Positions 53,286-62,660 of a stretch of DNA of 64,000 bases are shown piece after piece. The stretch covers positions 1,037,574 to 1,101,573 of the forward strand of contig NZ_BLVO01000013.1 of NCBI RefSeq assembly GCF_013340285.1. The letters run 5' to 3'. The notes under the pieces are model-generated. The model saw only the letters and a program-made list of their open reading frames with translations. It had not been told where the DNA came from and did not search any database. The translations under genes and the position numbers were made by a program. Source of the DNA: Desulfovibrio subterraneus. GTDB taxonomy: Bacteria > Desulfobacterota > Desulfovibrionia > Desulfovibrionales > Desulfovibrionaceae. Position 1 is the stretch's first letter. The number at the start of each line of letters is the position of its first letter.

Positions 53286-53996
53286 CTATTGGTCAGGCCA
53301 GATCCTGCAGTGCCTCGCGGGGGCAAACCCCATGTCAAAGGCCTGCTCAACATTCCGGAATTCTATTCTATTTTTTGCAGATATCTGTCCGGAACCGTCA
53401 CACATAAAAGTAAACAAGCGCTTACTTTTACGGTTGCCCACATACGTATCGCTTCTCTTCGAAATTATATCCACCACCTGCCACATCCCCACCCGCCCTT
53501 TCACTGCATCACGCTGCAACTCCAACAAATTCTCAAAAATTCTGCGGGGCACATCAGCATGCCAGTATACCATGGCGTATCCTTCTGAAACCAGAATTTC
53601 AGCAACGTTGCTGCCCTGCGGAAGCACAAGCCGGGCAAGGGTACGCCCGTAACGGTCTTTGGATGGAGTTCCGCTCATGACACGAATCTCCTTTCCCATA
53701 ACCAAAGAGGCAAGCGCATCGCGGGATTGAACGGCATAAAACTGGTTTGCGGCACCGTCTTTGCCCATTTCCGGGGCGTCTATACCCAGGAGCCTTACTA
53801 CCTCTCCAGAGACAAGAACCACGGTATCACCATCGGGAACAAAGCGTACAGTCGCCCTTCTTCCTTCGTTCCCGACATCTGGTTTCGCAAAGGCAGCGGG
53901 TTGATGAAGAAACAGAAGGCAACCGAACAGCAGTACGGTCACAACCGCCAGCAGTCCCGGGCATCCGGCGGGGGGGCGCATAAAAGGATTGCGCAT
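53286..53996 (-). CDS. Secreted thermonuclease-family (SNase-like) protein
   Basis: A 236-residue protein with an N-terminal hydrophobic signal segment (LLAVVTVLLFGCLLF...AFA, residues 15-38) and a staphylococcal-nuclease fold at about 45-165. Catalytic-type residues are visible: Arg in VRLLGIDAPE, Glu in the same motif, and Arg in DRYGR. The C-terminal 50 residues resemble the small Ada-like Zn module seen in related nucleases (YVGNRKSKR...NRIEF...AFDMGFAPARHC), but the expected His before the first Cys is missing. Probably a periplasmic nuclease. The ribosome-binding site at 53996 is weak; ATG 53981 is an alternative. Confidence 0.88.
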   Translation of the reverse strand: MRNPFMRPPAGCPGLLAVVTVLLFGCLLFLHQPAAFAKPDVGNEGRRATVRFVPDGDTVVLVSGEVVRLLGIDAPEMGKDGAANQFYAVQSRDALASLVMGKEIRVMSGTPSKDRYGRTLARLVLPQGSNVAEILVSEGYAMVYWHADVPRRIFENLLELQRDAVKGRVGMWQVVDIISKRSDTYVGNRKSKRLFTFMCDGSGQISAKNRIEFRNVEQAFDMGFAPARHCRIWPDQ

Positions 53997-54017
53997 AACG
54001 AGTTTGGAAACCTCACA

Positions 54018-54051
54018 GAAAGAAAGACGGGCGACCTTGGGTCGCCCGTCT
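54018..54051 (-). terminator. Rho-independent terminator of the rpsU-rpoD operon
   Basis: Leftward: perfect 12-bp stem (54040-54051 with 54025-54036), three-base loop, TTTCTTTC tail. Confidence 0.88.
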
Positions 54052-54056
54052 CATTA

Positions 54057-55826
54057 TCAGCTTTCGTAGTACGAACGCAGGGTCTGGCTTCGAACAGGAT
54101 GCCGCAACTTTCGAAGCGCCTTGGCTTCGATCTGGCGGATACGTTCGCGGGTAACGTTAAAGAGCTTACCCACTTCTTCCAGAGTGTGGTCGGACTTTTC
54201 GCCAATACCGAACCGCTTGCGCAGCACCTGCTCCTCACGGGGGGTAAGGTCGGCAAGCACGCTGGCAATCTGTTCGCCAAGCTTGGTGTTGACCACCTCT
54301 TCGGACGGCGCAACAGCCTTCTTGTCTTCAATGAAATCGCCGAGGCTGGAATCTTCCTCATCCCCGATGGGAGTTTCGAGAGAAATGGGTTCCTTGGCGA
54401 TCTTGAGGACCTTCTTCACCTTGTCGATGGGATAGTCCATACGCTCCGCAATTTCTTCGGGCGTGGGGTCGCGTCCCAGTTCCTGAACAAGGTAGCGGGA
54501 AGTGCGGATAAGCTTGTTGATCGTTTCGATCATATGCACAGGGATACGGATGGTACGGGCCTGATCCGCGATGGCGCGGGTGATGGCCTGACGTATCCAC
54601 CAGGTAGCATACGTGGAGAACTTGTAACCGCGCTGGTATTCGAACTTGTCCACCGCCTTCATGAGGCCGATGTTCCCTTCCTGAATCAGGTCGAGGAACT
54701 GCAACCCGCGGTTGGTGTACTTCTTTGCGATGCTCACAACAAGGCGCAGGTTGGAACGGATAAGCTCCTGCTTGGCACGCATGGCGGCACTGTTGCCACG
54801 CTTGATGCGCCACAGCACTTCTTCAAGGTCCGTCACGTTGTGACAACACTTTTCCTGCAGGCGCTTGAGAATTTCGATCTTGCCTATGATCATTTCCTTG
54901 AAGGAAAACAGCTCCTCCACGGTCAGGCCAAGTTCGTCCGCAGCGACGACAGGATTTATTTCGCGTTCTTCCAGCTTGGAGAACAGAGTCTGGATGTCCA
55001 CCTGCGTCTTGCCGGTGGACAGTATATACGCTGAAAGGTCACGCTGGCAGTTATGCATCTGCCGCACGTAGTCTTCAACAGTCTCGATAATACGGTCGAT
55101 GAGCGTCTTTTCCAGCTTGATGTCACGCAGCCGGAGAACAATCTCTTCCTTGTAGCTGATTATTTCCTTCTGCAGACCTGCCACACGCTTGTCGAGCGTG
55201 GCACATTCATCCAGCTTCAGATAGATCTTCTTTCGCTTCTTGTAGACCGACTTGATTTCATCAAGCAGTTTTATGACGCGCTCGCGCTGGTTCAGCTCAT
55301 CTTCACTGGGGTCGTCTTCCTCAATGGTTTTAACCACATCTTTCAACTTGATGCGGTTATCCTTGAGATCGTCGCCCACGTGAATGAGTTCTTCAACAGC
55401 CACAGGCACTTCAACAAGGGCGTACAGAACGTCCTGCTCGCCCATTTCTATCTTCTTGGCGATGACAACTTCACCGTCGCGGTCCAGCAGGGGCACAGCC
55501 CCCATTTCCCGCAGATACATGCGCACGGGGTCCGTGCTGCGGGTGGCGTAATCGGCAGAATCTTCATCGTCAGTCAGTTCAATATCAACTTCGCCCGCGT
55601 CTTCGTCAGATTCGCTGGGAGTCACGGCAATGGCTTTGCCTTCTTTTTCCGTGTCGACAATCGCAATGTCGAGCTGGTCAAAGATGCCGATGATCTCTTC
55701 AATCTGCTCAGGGGTGTTGACCTCGGCAGGCAGGGCCTTGTTGACTTCATCAAAAGTCAGAAAACCGCTGACCTTACCCTTGGCGATGAGGGTTTTGATC
55801 TGCTGGATGTCCTTAATATTCCCCAT
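54057..55826 (-). CDS. rpoD: Primary sigma factor RpoD (sigma70)
   Basis: A 589-residue group 1 sigma factor. The N-terminal region 1.1 is followed by a [20 protein letters not shown] region 1.2, a non-conserved segment, and regions 2.1-2.4 with [22 protein letters not shown] (-10 recognition). Regions 3 and 4.2 follow, with [29 protein letters not shown] (-35 recognition). The start overlaps the dnaG stop by 14 bases. It is the last gene of the operon. Confidence 0.99.
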   Translation of the reverse strand: MGNIKDIQQIKTLIAKGKVSGFLTFDEVNKALPAEVNTPEQIEEIIGIFDQLDIAIVDTEKEGKAIAVTPSESDEDAGEVDIELTDDEDSADYATRSTDPVRMYLREMGAVPLLDRDGEVVIAKKIEMGEQDVLYALVEVPVAVEELIHVGDDLKDNRIKLKDVVKTIEEDDPSEDELNQRERVIKLLDEIKSVYKKRKKIYLKLDECATLDKRVAGLQKEIISYKEEIVLRLRDIKLEKTLIDRIIETVEDYVRQMHNCQRDLSAYILSTGKTQVDIQTLFSKLEEREINPVVAADELGLTVEELFSFKEMIIGKIEILKRLQEKCCHNVTDLEEVLWRIKRGNSAAMRAKQELIRSNLRLVVSIAKKYTNRGLQFLDLIQEGNIGLMKAVDKFEYQRGYKFSTYATWWIRQAITRAIADQARTIRIPVHMIETINKLIRTSRYLVQELGRDPTPEEIAERMDYPIDKVKKVLKIAKEPISLETPIGDEEDSSLGDFIEDKKAVAPSEEVVNTKLGEQIASVLADLTPREEQVLRKRFGIGEKSDHTLEEVGKLFNVTRERIRQIEAKALRKLRHPVRSQTLRSYYES

Positions 55827-57759
55827 TGGACCTCCCCAAGGATTCGTTTAACACACGAAGAAGTTCCATGTCCGCGTCCGGTTCGCCACCCTGTTTCATT
55901 TGCCGCATGGCGGCTACGAGGGATTGCCCTTGCTGCTGGCGGCGGTTCTTTTCCAGAAACGCGCAGACATCACGAAGCTCTTCCTGTTCCTTTTCGGCCG
56001 GCACAGAGTTTTCCACCCTGTTCCGTATCCAAAATTCCTTTTCTTTTCCATCAAGGTACATGGCGACATCGCCAGTACCATGTTCCAAGACCGCTTCCCA
56101 CAACCGTTCCGCCCAAGGGGCTTGCAGCAATTCACGGCCGCCATGCTCCTCAAGCACTGATTGCAGGTGCGGATAACGCACTAAAAACAACAGAACCGTT
56201 TCTTCCAGCGACACAGCCAGTGACGGCTTTACCGCAGGTGGCTGCGGAACAGACTGCTGACGACGTGCGCCACCCCTGTTTGCATACCCACCGGAGCGTC
56301 CGGCAGAAGGCTGTGCCTGGGCACCGGACCATGTCTGTCGTTCACTCTTTCCATTCTGATACTTACGAGTTGGCTTTGCGCCCTGTCTGTTGGCATATGA
56401 CGGTCCACCTGTGGTGCGGCCACCTGCTTCCGGGTGCCAGCCCGGACCGTTTTCCATGCCATAACGGGCAGATACCGGCCGTTTTGGAGCGGCAGTGCGG
56501 CGTAAATCCGCCTCATCAAGCCCCAAACCGCCGGCAAGCCGGGAAATATAAAACGAGCGCAGCTCCGGCTGCACCAGCGAATCCAGAAAACGGGTCACCC
56601 ACTCCAGAACCTCACGGGGAGCCCACTGCGAAACAGTGCTCATGCAGTAGTCCATGCCGTCAGGAGCTGCCTGCAGCTGCCCCTCAAAAGCCTCGGTACC
56701 CTGCCCCTGCAGCAGGCTGTCCACATCCTCGCCTTCCGGCATGAGCACAACGCGGCATTGCATGCCGCGGCTCAGGACCATTTCACAGCTTTTCAGAGCC
56801 GCCTTTCTGCCCGCCTCGTCTCCGTCGAAAATGAGATCGATGCTGGAGCAGAAGCCGCCAAGGCGTTTCACCTGATCGGGCGTAAGTGCCGTTCCGAGCA
56901 CACCGCAGGCATTTTCGTACCCGAACTGGTGCAGGGTGAGAACGTCCATGTATCCTTCGGTGAGCAGAGCACGTTTCTGGGCAGTTATGGCCCGCCGTGC
57001 CTGAAATAATCCGTAAAGATGCTCACCTTTCTTGTAGATGGGCGTATCGCTGCTGTTGATATACTTGGCCTGTTCCTTGGCCTCATCCTTCACGATGATA
57101 CGGCCGCCGAACGCGATAACCTGTCCTGAAAGATCTTTGATCGGGAAAATCAGTCGTCCGCGGAAGCGGTCATACATGTTGCCCCGCTCGTTGCGCGAAA
57201 GAAGTCCGGATTCCACCCCTTGTGCGGGAGAAAATCCTTCGCTCTGCAGAGCATCACCGAGCGAATGCCATTCATCCGGCGCCCAGCCCAGTTCGAACGC
57301 TTCAACAATCTGCGGAGCCATGGAGCGACCGGCAATGTAGTCTCTGCACTGCTTACCCTTGGGAGAACGCAGGCAGGCGGAAAAATGGTTCCGCGCAATC
57401 TCGTACATGCGCAGGCATTGCCGCTTCGTGTCTCTTTCCTGCTGTGCGCGCGGGTCGGGCTTGTATTCCTGCAGCTCCACACCGGCTTCTTCAGCCAGTT
57501 GCGCAATGGCTTCGCGGAACTCCAGACCGTTCACCCGGCAATAAAAATCAATCAGGTCGCCTGATGCATGGCAGCCGAAACAATAAAAGAACCCATCCTG
57601 TTCATTAATGCTGAACGAAGGGGTCTTCTCCTGATGAAAAGGGCACAGTCCTTTCCAGCGCCCGCTCACCTGCCGCAGCTCCATATAGCGCCGCGCCAGA
57701 TCCGCAAGGTTTATACGGGCCTTAATTTCCCGAACTGCTGAATAGTCCCGACTGCTCAT
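55813..57759 (-). CDS. dnaG: DNA primase
   Basis: A 648-residue protein from ATG 57759. It has an N-terminal CHC2 zinc-ribbon ([12 protein letters not shown]...CFGCHASGD), a TOPRIM catalytic core with EGYMDVL and [10 protein letters not shown], a long Gly/Arg/Gln-rich linker (about 430-510), and a C-terminal helicase-binding region. It makes RNA primers for replication. No strong Shine-Dalgarno sequence was seen. It overlaps rpoD and follows mutS2 after a hairpin, as part of the macromolecular-synthesis operon. Confidence 0.98.
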   Translation of the reverse strand: MSSRDYSAVREIKARINLADLARRYMELRQVSGRWKGLCPFHQEKTPSFSINEQDGFFYCFGCHASGDLIDFYCRVNGLEFREAIAQLAEEAGVELQEYKPDPRAQQERDTKRQCLRMYEIARNHFSACLRSPKGKQCRDYIAGRSMAPQIVEAFELGWAPDEWHSLGDALQSEGFSPAQGVESGLLSRNERGNMYDRFRGRLIFPIKDLSGQVIAFGGRIIVKDEAKEQAKYINSSDTPIYKKGEHLYGLFQARRAITAQKRALLTEGYMDVLTLHQFGYENACGVLGTALTPDQVKRLGGFCSSIDLIFDGDEAGRKAALKSCEMVLSRGMQCRVVLMPEGEDVDSLLQGQGTEAFEGQLQAAPDGMDYCMSTVSQWAPREVLEWVTRFLDSLVQPELRSFYISRLAGGLGLDEADLRRTAAPKRPVSARYGMENGPGWHPEAGGRTTGGPSYANRQGAKPTRKYQNGKSERQTWSGAQAQPSAGRSGGYANRGGARRQQSVPQPPAVKPSLAVSLEETVLLFLVRYPHLQSVLEEHGGRELLQAPWAERLWEAVLEHGTGDVAMYLDGKEKEFWIRNRVENSVPAEKEQEELRDVCAFLEKNRRQQQGQSLVAAMRQMKQGGEPDADMELLRVLNESLGRSNGEY

Positions 57760-57779
57760 GTGAATACTCAAGGGTGCAC

Positions 57780-57813
57780 AAAAGCACCCGCCGGCCCATT
57801 GTCCAACCGGCGG
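57780..57813 (-). terminator. Hairpin between mutS2 and dnaG, possible partial terminator
   Basis: Leftward: 7-bp stem CCGCCGG/CCGGCGG (57807-57813 with 57788-57794), 12-base loop, followed by GTGCTTTTG. Its T tract is short, so it could lower rather than stop transcription into dnaG. Confidence 0.4.
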
Positions 57814-57828
57814 CGTGCGCAGCCCGTG

Positions 57829-60141
57829 CTATTTGAAATCCACTATGGTCATCCCGTCGCCTCCCATGTCTTCCGGCGCAAGCCGGAATTCGGATACGGC
57901 AGGAAAGTCGCGCAACAGCCGGTGTACTTCCTTACGAAGCACGCCGGTTCCGCGTCCGTGAACAATCTCGACCTGTGATACATTACCCAGAAGGGCTTTA
58001 TCAAGAAAACGCGACACTTCGCTTAAAGCTACATCAGTCCGCATTCCCCTCAAGTCAAGTCTCAAGGCAATATTTCTTTCTGCCTTGACCGTCGCTCCTG
58101 TCGTGACAGGAGTCTTGGGACCCGCAACTCCCTTTTCGTCCACAAGAGCAAGGTCTTTACCTTCCACCCACATGGAAACGCCGGAAAGATCAATTTTTAC
58201 GCGATTGCGGCGACCGTCGACCTCTTCAACCACACCGGTCTTGCTCCACGGCAGGTAGGAAAGGCGCTGCCCCGGCTGAACAACCTCAACAGAGAAGGGC
58301 TTAACGGGCTCCGGCTGTACGACAACCGGCTTAACCAGTTTTTCGCGGGTTTTCGAAAGTTCCTTCAGCGCCGACTTGTGACTCACCTTGCCGGACTTCC
58401 AGTCTTTCAGAACACCCTGTGCCTGTGTCTGCACTTCTGTGAACAGCTTTTCACGGTCACGTTCAAACCGCTCTTCGAGCCGGTCACGTTTGGAGCGGAA
58501 CTTGTCGCGCTCCTTATGCAGAGTCTCGATCTCCTTCTCACGGGTCACCGCGAGGGAGTTGAGGCGGTCGATGAGCGCGGAAGTATCTTCCCCGTCCATG
58601 AGCAGATAGCTCTCTGCCCTTCTGAGGACCGTTTCAGGCATGCCGTGTTCGCGTGCCACATCAAGAGCCTGCGACGCTCCCACCTGATCATAGGCAAGGC
58701 GGTACAGCGGTTTCTTGGTGTTCGGGTCAAAAAGCACGGAAGCGGCGCGAACTTTCTCACGGCTGAGGGCATAGGCCTTCAGTGCTGGGAAATGGGTAGC
58801 CGCCGCAATGGAAGCATCCTTCTCAAGCAGCTCGTCAATGACTGCCTGAGCAAGGGCTGCGCCCTGTGCAGGATCGGTGCCTGCACCAAATTCATCGAGT
58901 ATGACCAGCGTTTCGGCATCTGCCTTGTCCCACAGGGCACTCAAATGGCGAATCTGCGCCGTAAACGTGGAAACATGCCCTTCAAGGCTCTGCTCATCGC
59001 CGATAAAGGCAAACACCTTGGTCCACAGGGGAAGCGTGCTTCCGCCTGCAACCGGCACCGGCAGACCGCTCATGGCCATGAGCGCGATAAGGCCGATGGT
59101 CTTGAGGCACACGGTCTTGCCACCTGCGTTACCACCGCTGATCACCAGAGCCTTCTGGCCGGGTTTCAACTGCAGGTTGAGCGGCAGTGATCCCTTTTCG
59201 GTCAGGGCAAGCAAAGGATGACGGGCTTCACGCAGATTGAGCGGCGTTTCGGCAGAAAGCTCCAGAGCCGTGCCGTCGAAGGCAGCAGCCAGCGAGCACT
59301 TTGCCAGCAGTACATCAACCTTCACCAGAAGGTCATGCACTCCGCGAACGGATGCAAGCTGGGAACGGATAAGACCGGTGAGGTAGATGAGCACCTTGCG
59401 CTCTTCTTCGCGCTCCTGCTGCTTGAGCTCCTGCAGTTCGTTGTTGAGATCCACAAGGAACAGCGGCTCGAAATAGCAGGTTTCTCCGGTCTGCGAATAA
59501 TCGTGGATGATGCCCTGCACCCTGCCCTTGAAGTTGCTCTTCAGCGGCAGCACATAGCGGTCGTTGGCAAGGGTGAGGTACTCGTCCTGCATGTACTGAA
59601 GCAGGTTGTAGGTCTGCACCACTTCCTTGACCTTGCGGGTGCAGGTCTGGTGGATGCGACGCACTTCCTGACGGACGAGCAGCAGTTCGGGAGAGCTTTC
59701 ATCGCGGATCTGGCCGTTGTCGCCTATGCATCGTGCAAGACCGGACCAGCTCTGCCCCGGCCAGGGGTAGCGGTCCACGGCTTCTTGCAGCAGAGGCCAT
59801 TCAACTGATCCGCCGGGTGCCGAAGAAATAGAATCCACAAGCTCCTTGGCCTGCGCAAGCACCTGACGCAGTGCCCACAGATCATCCAGATCAAGCACAT
59901 TGCCGGGCGCTTCGACAAAATCGAGCATGCCGGACAGCGGCGGAAACTGACGCAGCCGGAAAGAGGCATACTGGGACCAGACCTGGCCCTGCCGGAAAAA
60001 GTCCATCTCCGAACGGGCAGAATCCGGAGACAAAGGCTCCACCTTGCGGCAGGCTTCGGCTCCGGCATCCGATACGGCAAGCCCGGCAAGATGCACAAGC
60101 ACCTTGTCGAACTCAAGATTCTGAAGAGTACGTTGTTCCAT
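57829..60141 (-). CDS. mutS2: Endonuclease MutS2
   Basis: A 770-residue protein with the MutS ATPase core: Walker A SGGNAGGKTVCLKTIGL near residue 330 and VILDEFGAGTDPAQGAALAQA as Walker B/signature. A coiled-coil arm follows at about 505-620, then a C-terminal Smr nuclease domain with LDLRGMRTDVAL and VEIVHGRGTGVLR. MutS2 is not a mismatch-repair protein; it has been linked to suppression of recombination and to rescue of collided ribosomes. It lies inside the rpsU-rpoD operon, 11 bp after the yqeY-type gene. Confidence 0.97.
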   Translation of the reverse strand: MEQRTLQNLEFDKVLVHLAGLAVSDAGAEACRKVEPLSPDSARSEMDFFRQGQVWSQYASFRLRQFPPLSGMLDFVEAPGNVLDLDDLWALRQVLAQAKELVDSISSAPGGSVEWPLLQEAVDRYPWPGQSWSGLARCIGDNGQIRDESSPELLLVRQEVRRIHQTCTRKVKEVVQTYNLLQYMQDEYLTLANDRYVLPLKSNFKGRVQGIIHDYSQTGETCYFEPLFLVDLNNELQELKQQEREEERKVLIYLTGLIRSQLASVRGVHDLLVKVDVLLAKCSLAAAFDGTALELSAETPLNLREARHPLLALTEKGSLPLNLQLKPGQKALVISGGNAGGKTVCLKTIGLIALMAMSGLPVPVAGGSTLPLWTKVFAFIGDEQSLEGHVSTFTAQIRHLSALWDKADAETLVILDEFGAGTDPAQGAALAQAVIDELLEKDASIAAATHFPALKAYALSREKVRAASVLFDPNTKKPLYRLAYDQVGASQALDVAREHGMPETVLRRAESYLLMDGEDTSALIDRLNSLAVTREKEIETLHKERDKFRSKRDRLEERFERDREKLFTEVQTQAQGVLKDWKSGKVSHKSALKELSKTREKLVKPVVVQPEPVKPFSVEVVQPGQRLSYLPWSKTGVVEEVDGRRNRVKIDLSGVSMWVEGKDLALVDEKGVAGPKTPVTTGATVKAERNIALRLDLRGMRTDVALSEVSRFLDKALLGNVSQVEIVHGRGTGVLRKEVHRLLRDFPAVSEFRLAPEDMGGDGMTIVDFK

Positions 60142-60152
60142 GCAGAAGAAGA

Positions 60153-60596
60153 CTAAGAAAGCTTTTCGCGAACGAGTGCGCTCAGCTTCTTTCCGTCCAC
60201 GCGCCCCTTGTAATCGGCCATAATGGGGTTCATCACCTTGCCCATATCCTTCATATCCGCTGCACCGGTTTCGGCGATGGTTTTGTCCACAAGAGCAGAC
60301 AGCTCTTCATCGGAAAGGGGCTGGGGAAGGTAGGTCTTGAGCACTTCAAGCTCTGCGGATTCAATGGCGGCAAGGTCGGGACGATTGGCGGAATTGAACT
60401 GCTCAATGGAGTCCTGACGCTGCTTTGCCTGCTTCATGATGACGCCGAAGACATCTTCATCGGTCAGCTCACGAAGAAGTTCAACCTGAAGGTTCTTGGC
60501 TGCAGTCTTCAGGTGACGCAGCACGCCGAGCTTGACCTGATCCTTAGCCTTGTACGCGGCAATGTAATCCGCTTCGATCTGCTTTGCGAGGCTCAT
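60153..60596 (-). CDS. GatB/YqeY domain-containing protein
   Basis: A 147-residue YqeY-type protein (LAKQIEADYIAAYKAKDQVKLGVLRHLKTAAKN..., then PQPLSDEELSALVDKTIAETGA). YqeY resembles the tail domain of the GatB amidotransferase subunit and may bind tRNA; its role is not settled. The gene commonly follows rpsU, as here. Confidence 0.95.
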   Translation of the reverse strand: MSLAKQIEADYIAAYKAKDQVKLGVLRHLKTAAKNLQVELLRELTDEDVFGVIMKQAKQRQDSIEQFNSANRPDLAAIESAELEVLKTYLPQPLSDEELSALVDKTIAETGAADMKDMGKVMNPIMADYKGRVDGKKLSALVREKLS

Positions 60597-60627
60597 GGCG
60601 GTGACCTGTGATGGTGGGGGGTGATAA

Positions 60628-60665
60628 AGAATAATGCGGGGACTCGAAACTAACCGAATCCCCGC
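60628..60665 (-). terminator. Hairpin between rpsU and yqeY, probable attenuating terminator
   Basis: Leftward: 11-bp stem with one wobble pair (60655-60665 with 60636-60646), followed by ATTATTCTTT. It probably lets only part of transcription pass from the highly expressed rpsU into the rest of the operon, as the internal terminator of the E. coli rpsU-dnaG-rpoD operon does. Confidence 0.6.
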
Positions 60666-60722
60666 TATAATGCATCATGAATGCTTACATGAATGCTCCC
60701 GACTAAGCGGGCTCACGCGAGG

Positions 60723-60926
60723 CTAGCTCGCGTTCATCTTTCTCATCTTTTTAACAAGACGCTTGCGTGCGGCGGCCTTTTTCTTCTTGCGCATCACGCT
60801 GGGCTTTTCGAAGTGCTGACGCTTCTTCATTTCGGAAAGAACACCAGCCTTCTCAACCTGCTTCTTGAAACGGCGAAGCGCGATATCGAAGTTATAGTCA
60901 CCTTCTTCGAGGAATACACCTGGCAT
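60723..60926 (-). CDS. rpsU: 30S ribosomal protein S21
   Basis: A 67-residue, strongly basic protein ([24 protein letters not shown]..., then a [17 protein letters not shown] tail). S21 helps initiation at the anti-Shine-Dalgarno end of 16S rRNA. It is the first gene of the macromolecular-synthesis operon. Confidence 0.98.
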   Translation of the reverse strand: MPGVFLEEGDYNFDIALRRFKKQVEKAGVLSEMKKRQHFEKPSVMRKKKKAAARKRLVKKMRKMNAS

Positions 60927-61034
60927 TAAAAATCACCACCTTCATGCAATGTCCGTTTGGCGAAAGTACGCCAAGGCAAGAAGGTCAGATACTCCTTCCA
61001 CAAAATCTTGGCAAGCACTTTGTTTATCGGACAA

Positions 61035-61065
61035 TAAAAAAGGCCTGTCCGGCTGGACAGGCCTT
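61035..61065 (-). terminator. Rho-independent terminator after the His-tailed membrane protein gene
   Basis: Leftward: perfect 11-bp stem (61055-61065 with 61040-61050), AGCC loop, TTTT. Confidence 0.9.
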
Positions 61066-61086
61066 CAAACCAGACAGCAACAAAAT

Positions 61087-61278
61087 TTAGTGGCTACCGT
61101 GCCCGTGGCCGTGTTCGTCCTGACGGGCCTGCATCACGGACTTCAGGATAACATACCCGAGACCGGAGCAAAGAACGAACAGAACAGCGTACAGCACACC
61201 AAAAAACACAAAATGGTCAGCCATCCACCATGGAATATCCATGGGCAGCGGGCTCTGAATAGTTTCACCGTGCAGCAT
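61087..61278 (-). CDS. Small single-span membrane protein with His-rich tail, function unknown
   Basis: A 63-residue protein. Residues 1-20 include PMDIPWWMADH; residues 22-46 form one membrane helix (VFFGVLYAVLFVLCSGLGYVILK); the tail ends HGHGHGSH. The His tail could bind Ni, Zn or another transition metal, but no family is recognised. It lies 17 bp downstream of the HU gene and ends in a strong terminator, so it is probably the second gene of an HU operon. GGAGG-like sequence precedes the ATG (GGAGG, six bases). Confidence 0.8.
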   Translation of the reverse strand: MLHGETIQSPLPMDIPWWMADHFVFFGVLYAVLFVLCSGLGYVILKSVMQARQDEHGHGHGSH

Positions 61279-61295
61279 TTGCGCCTCCGAAGCTA

Positions 61296-61568
61296 CTACT
61301 TGATAGCTTCTTTAAGAAGCTTGCCGGGACGGAACTTAACCACCTTGGCGGCGGGAATGGAAATTTCTGCGCCGGTACGGGGGTTGCGTCCCTTACGTTC
61401 CTTGCGCTCTTCGACAACAAAAGTGCCGAAACCGGTCAGGGTGAGCTTGCCTTCCTTGACCAGAACGTCTTCAACAGCGTCGATGAAGGCGTTAAGGGAA
61501 CGCTCGGCATTAGCCTTGGTGAGGTTCGCCTTTTCTGCAATCTTTTCGATGAGATCCGCTTTAGTCAT
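61296..61568 (-). CDS. HU-family DNA-binding protein
   Basis: A 90-residue histone-like protein (MTKADLIEKIAEKANLTKANAE...) with the DNA-binding arm RKGRNPRTGAEISIPAAKVVKFRPGK, ending KEAIK. HU bends DNA and compacts the nucleoid. The ATG at 61568 has GGAGG nine bases before it; the ATG three codons earlier abuts the GGAGG and is unlikely. A 7-bp inverted repeat (61655-61674) lies about 90 bp upstream. Confidence 0.98.
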   Translation of the reverse strand: MTKADLIEKIAEKANLTKANAERSLNAFIDAVEDVLVKEGKLTLTGFGTFVVEERKERKGRNPRTGAEISIPAAKVVKFRPGKLLKEAIK

Positions 61569-61654
61569 CTGCCACATCCTCCTCTCTGGGGTTTACCAAA
61601 TAACACGCTTGGCAAAAAGATATCACCTAGGGCTCATTCACGCACCGAGGTGAC

Positions 61655-61674
61655 TTTGAGATTTTTTTCTCAAA
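61655..61674. repeat. Inverted repeat upstream of the HU gene
   Basis: TTTGAGA (61655-61661) and TCTCAAA (61668-61674) flank six T. It may be an operator for the HU gene or a weak hairpin; nothing shows which. Confidence 0.35.
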
Positions 61675-61761
61675 CCCAGAAAACCCTTATCAGATGCGTA
61701 AATCTGGCGCAACGGTAAATATTGCCTTCGGCAGTAGGCAAACACCATTTCACCCTTCAAG

Positions 61762-62580
61762 TCAAGCAGGAATCCAATTTTTTACAGTAGTTGCGAGCAA
61801 CTGGAACTGTCTTGGGGTCAGGTTCTCAGGACGGGCTGTGGGCAGCACTCCAGCCGCCGCAAAAGCCTCATCAAGCCTTTCTCCAAAATAACCACGCAGA
61901 ATTGTTTGCATTTGCTTTCTGCGCTGCTGAAAACAGACCTTGATTACCCACGACAGAGACGCGGGATCGAAGTCCAGCTCATGTTTGGGAATTGGCTCAA
62001 ACCTGAGTACGGCGGAATCGACCTTAGGCCTTGGCTTGAATACGGTAGGTGGCACGATAAACGCCCTTTTCGGCCGGCAGAAGCTCTGCAGCCAAACGGT
62101 AAGGCCACCGTACTGCTTCGAGTTCGGCGCTGCGGTTATCCTGTCGCCAACCTCCTTCTGAATCATGAAGACGGCACGGACGAGTCCCGGTGCCCTGCTG
62201 AGAATATCCCACATCAACGGTGAGGCAACATTGTACGGCAGATTGCCGATGACCTTCCAGGAAGGTCCCACTCCAAGATTCTCCCACGGAAAAAGCAGTG
62301 CGTCCGTCAGCACGACATTCAGTTCAGGATCACCGGCCGGAGGATTTTTTCTGTGCTCCGAGGCCCAATGATGGTCCTTCTCCAGAATAGTGAACCATTT
62401 GGGTCCCCGCGCGTGAATAAGGTGGGTCAGCGCACCGGGGCCGGGGCCGATCTCAATCACACGGTCTTCCGGAGTAATACCGAGCTCATCTACAATTCGA
62501 TTGGCGATGTTCTTGTCTTGCAGGAAATTCTGGCCGAGGCTTTTCTTGGCACGAGGCCCGGAATGGATATCTAGAGTCAT
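61762..62580 (-). CDS. rsmA: 16S rRNA adenine(1518/1519)-dimethyltransferase
   Basis: A 272-residue KsgA enzyme from ATG 62580 (AGGA nine bases upstream). KKSLGQNFLQDKNIANRIV, the SAM motif IEIGPGPGALT and the catalytic NLPYNVASPL are present. It dimethylates two adjacent adenines in helix 45 of 16S rRNA, a late check on 30S assembly. The open frame upstream of the ATG is not family-like. Confidence 0.97.
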   Translation of the reverse strand: MTLDIHSGPRAKKSLGQNFLQDKNIANRIVDELGITPEDRVIEIGPGPGALTHLIHARGPKWFTILEKDHHWASEHRKNPPAGDPELNVVLTDALLFPWENLGVGPSWKVIGNLPYNVASPLMWDILSRAPGLVRAVFMIQKEVGDRITAAPNSKQYGGLTVWLQSFCRPKRAFIVPPTVFKPRPKVDSAVLRFEPIPKHELDFDPASLSWVIKVCFQQRRKQMQTILRGYFGERLDEAFAAAGVLPTARPENLTPRQFQLLATTVKNWIPA

Positions 62581-62660
62581 GCGGGAACTTCCTGTCGCAT
62601 AAAAATATGAATGGAGGGTCTGCACGGCGTGCTTCCGCTCTCGAAAGCACAGGCAGATAT

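Noticed and set aside
53405-53432. Palindrome that could be read as an operator or terminator
   Set aside because: It lies inside the thermonuclease coding sequence with no T tract after it; kept only as a note on that gene.
55053-56744. 563-codon plus-strand ORF
   Set aside because: Mirror of rpoD and dnaG, spanning their junction. Composition is unlike a protein.
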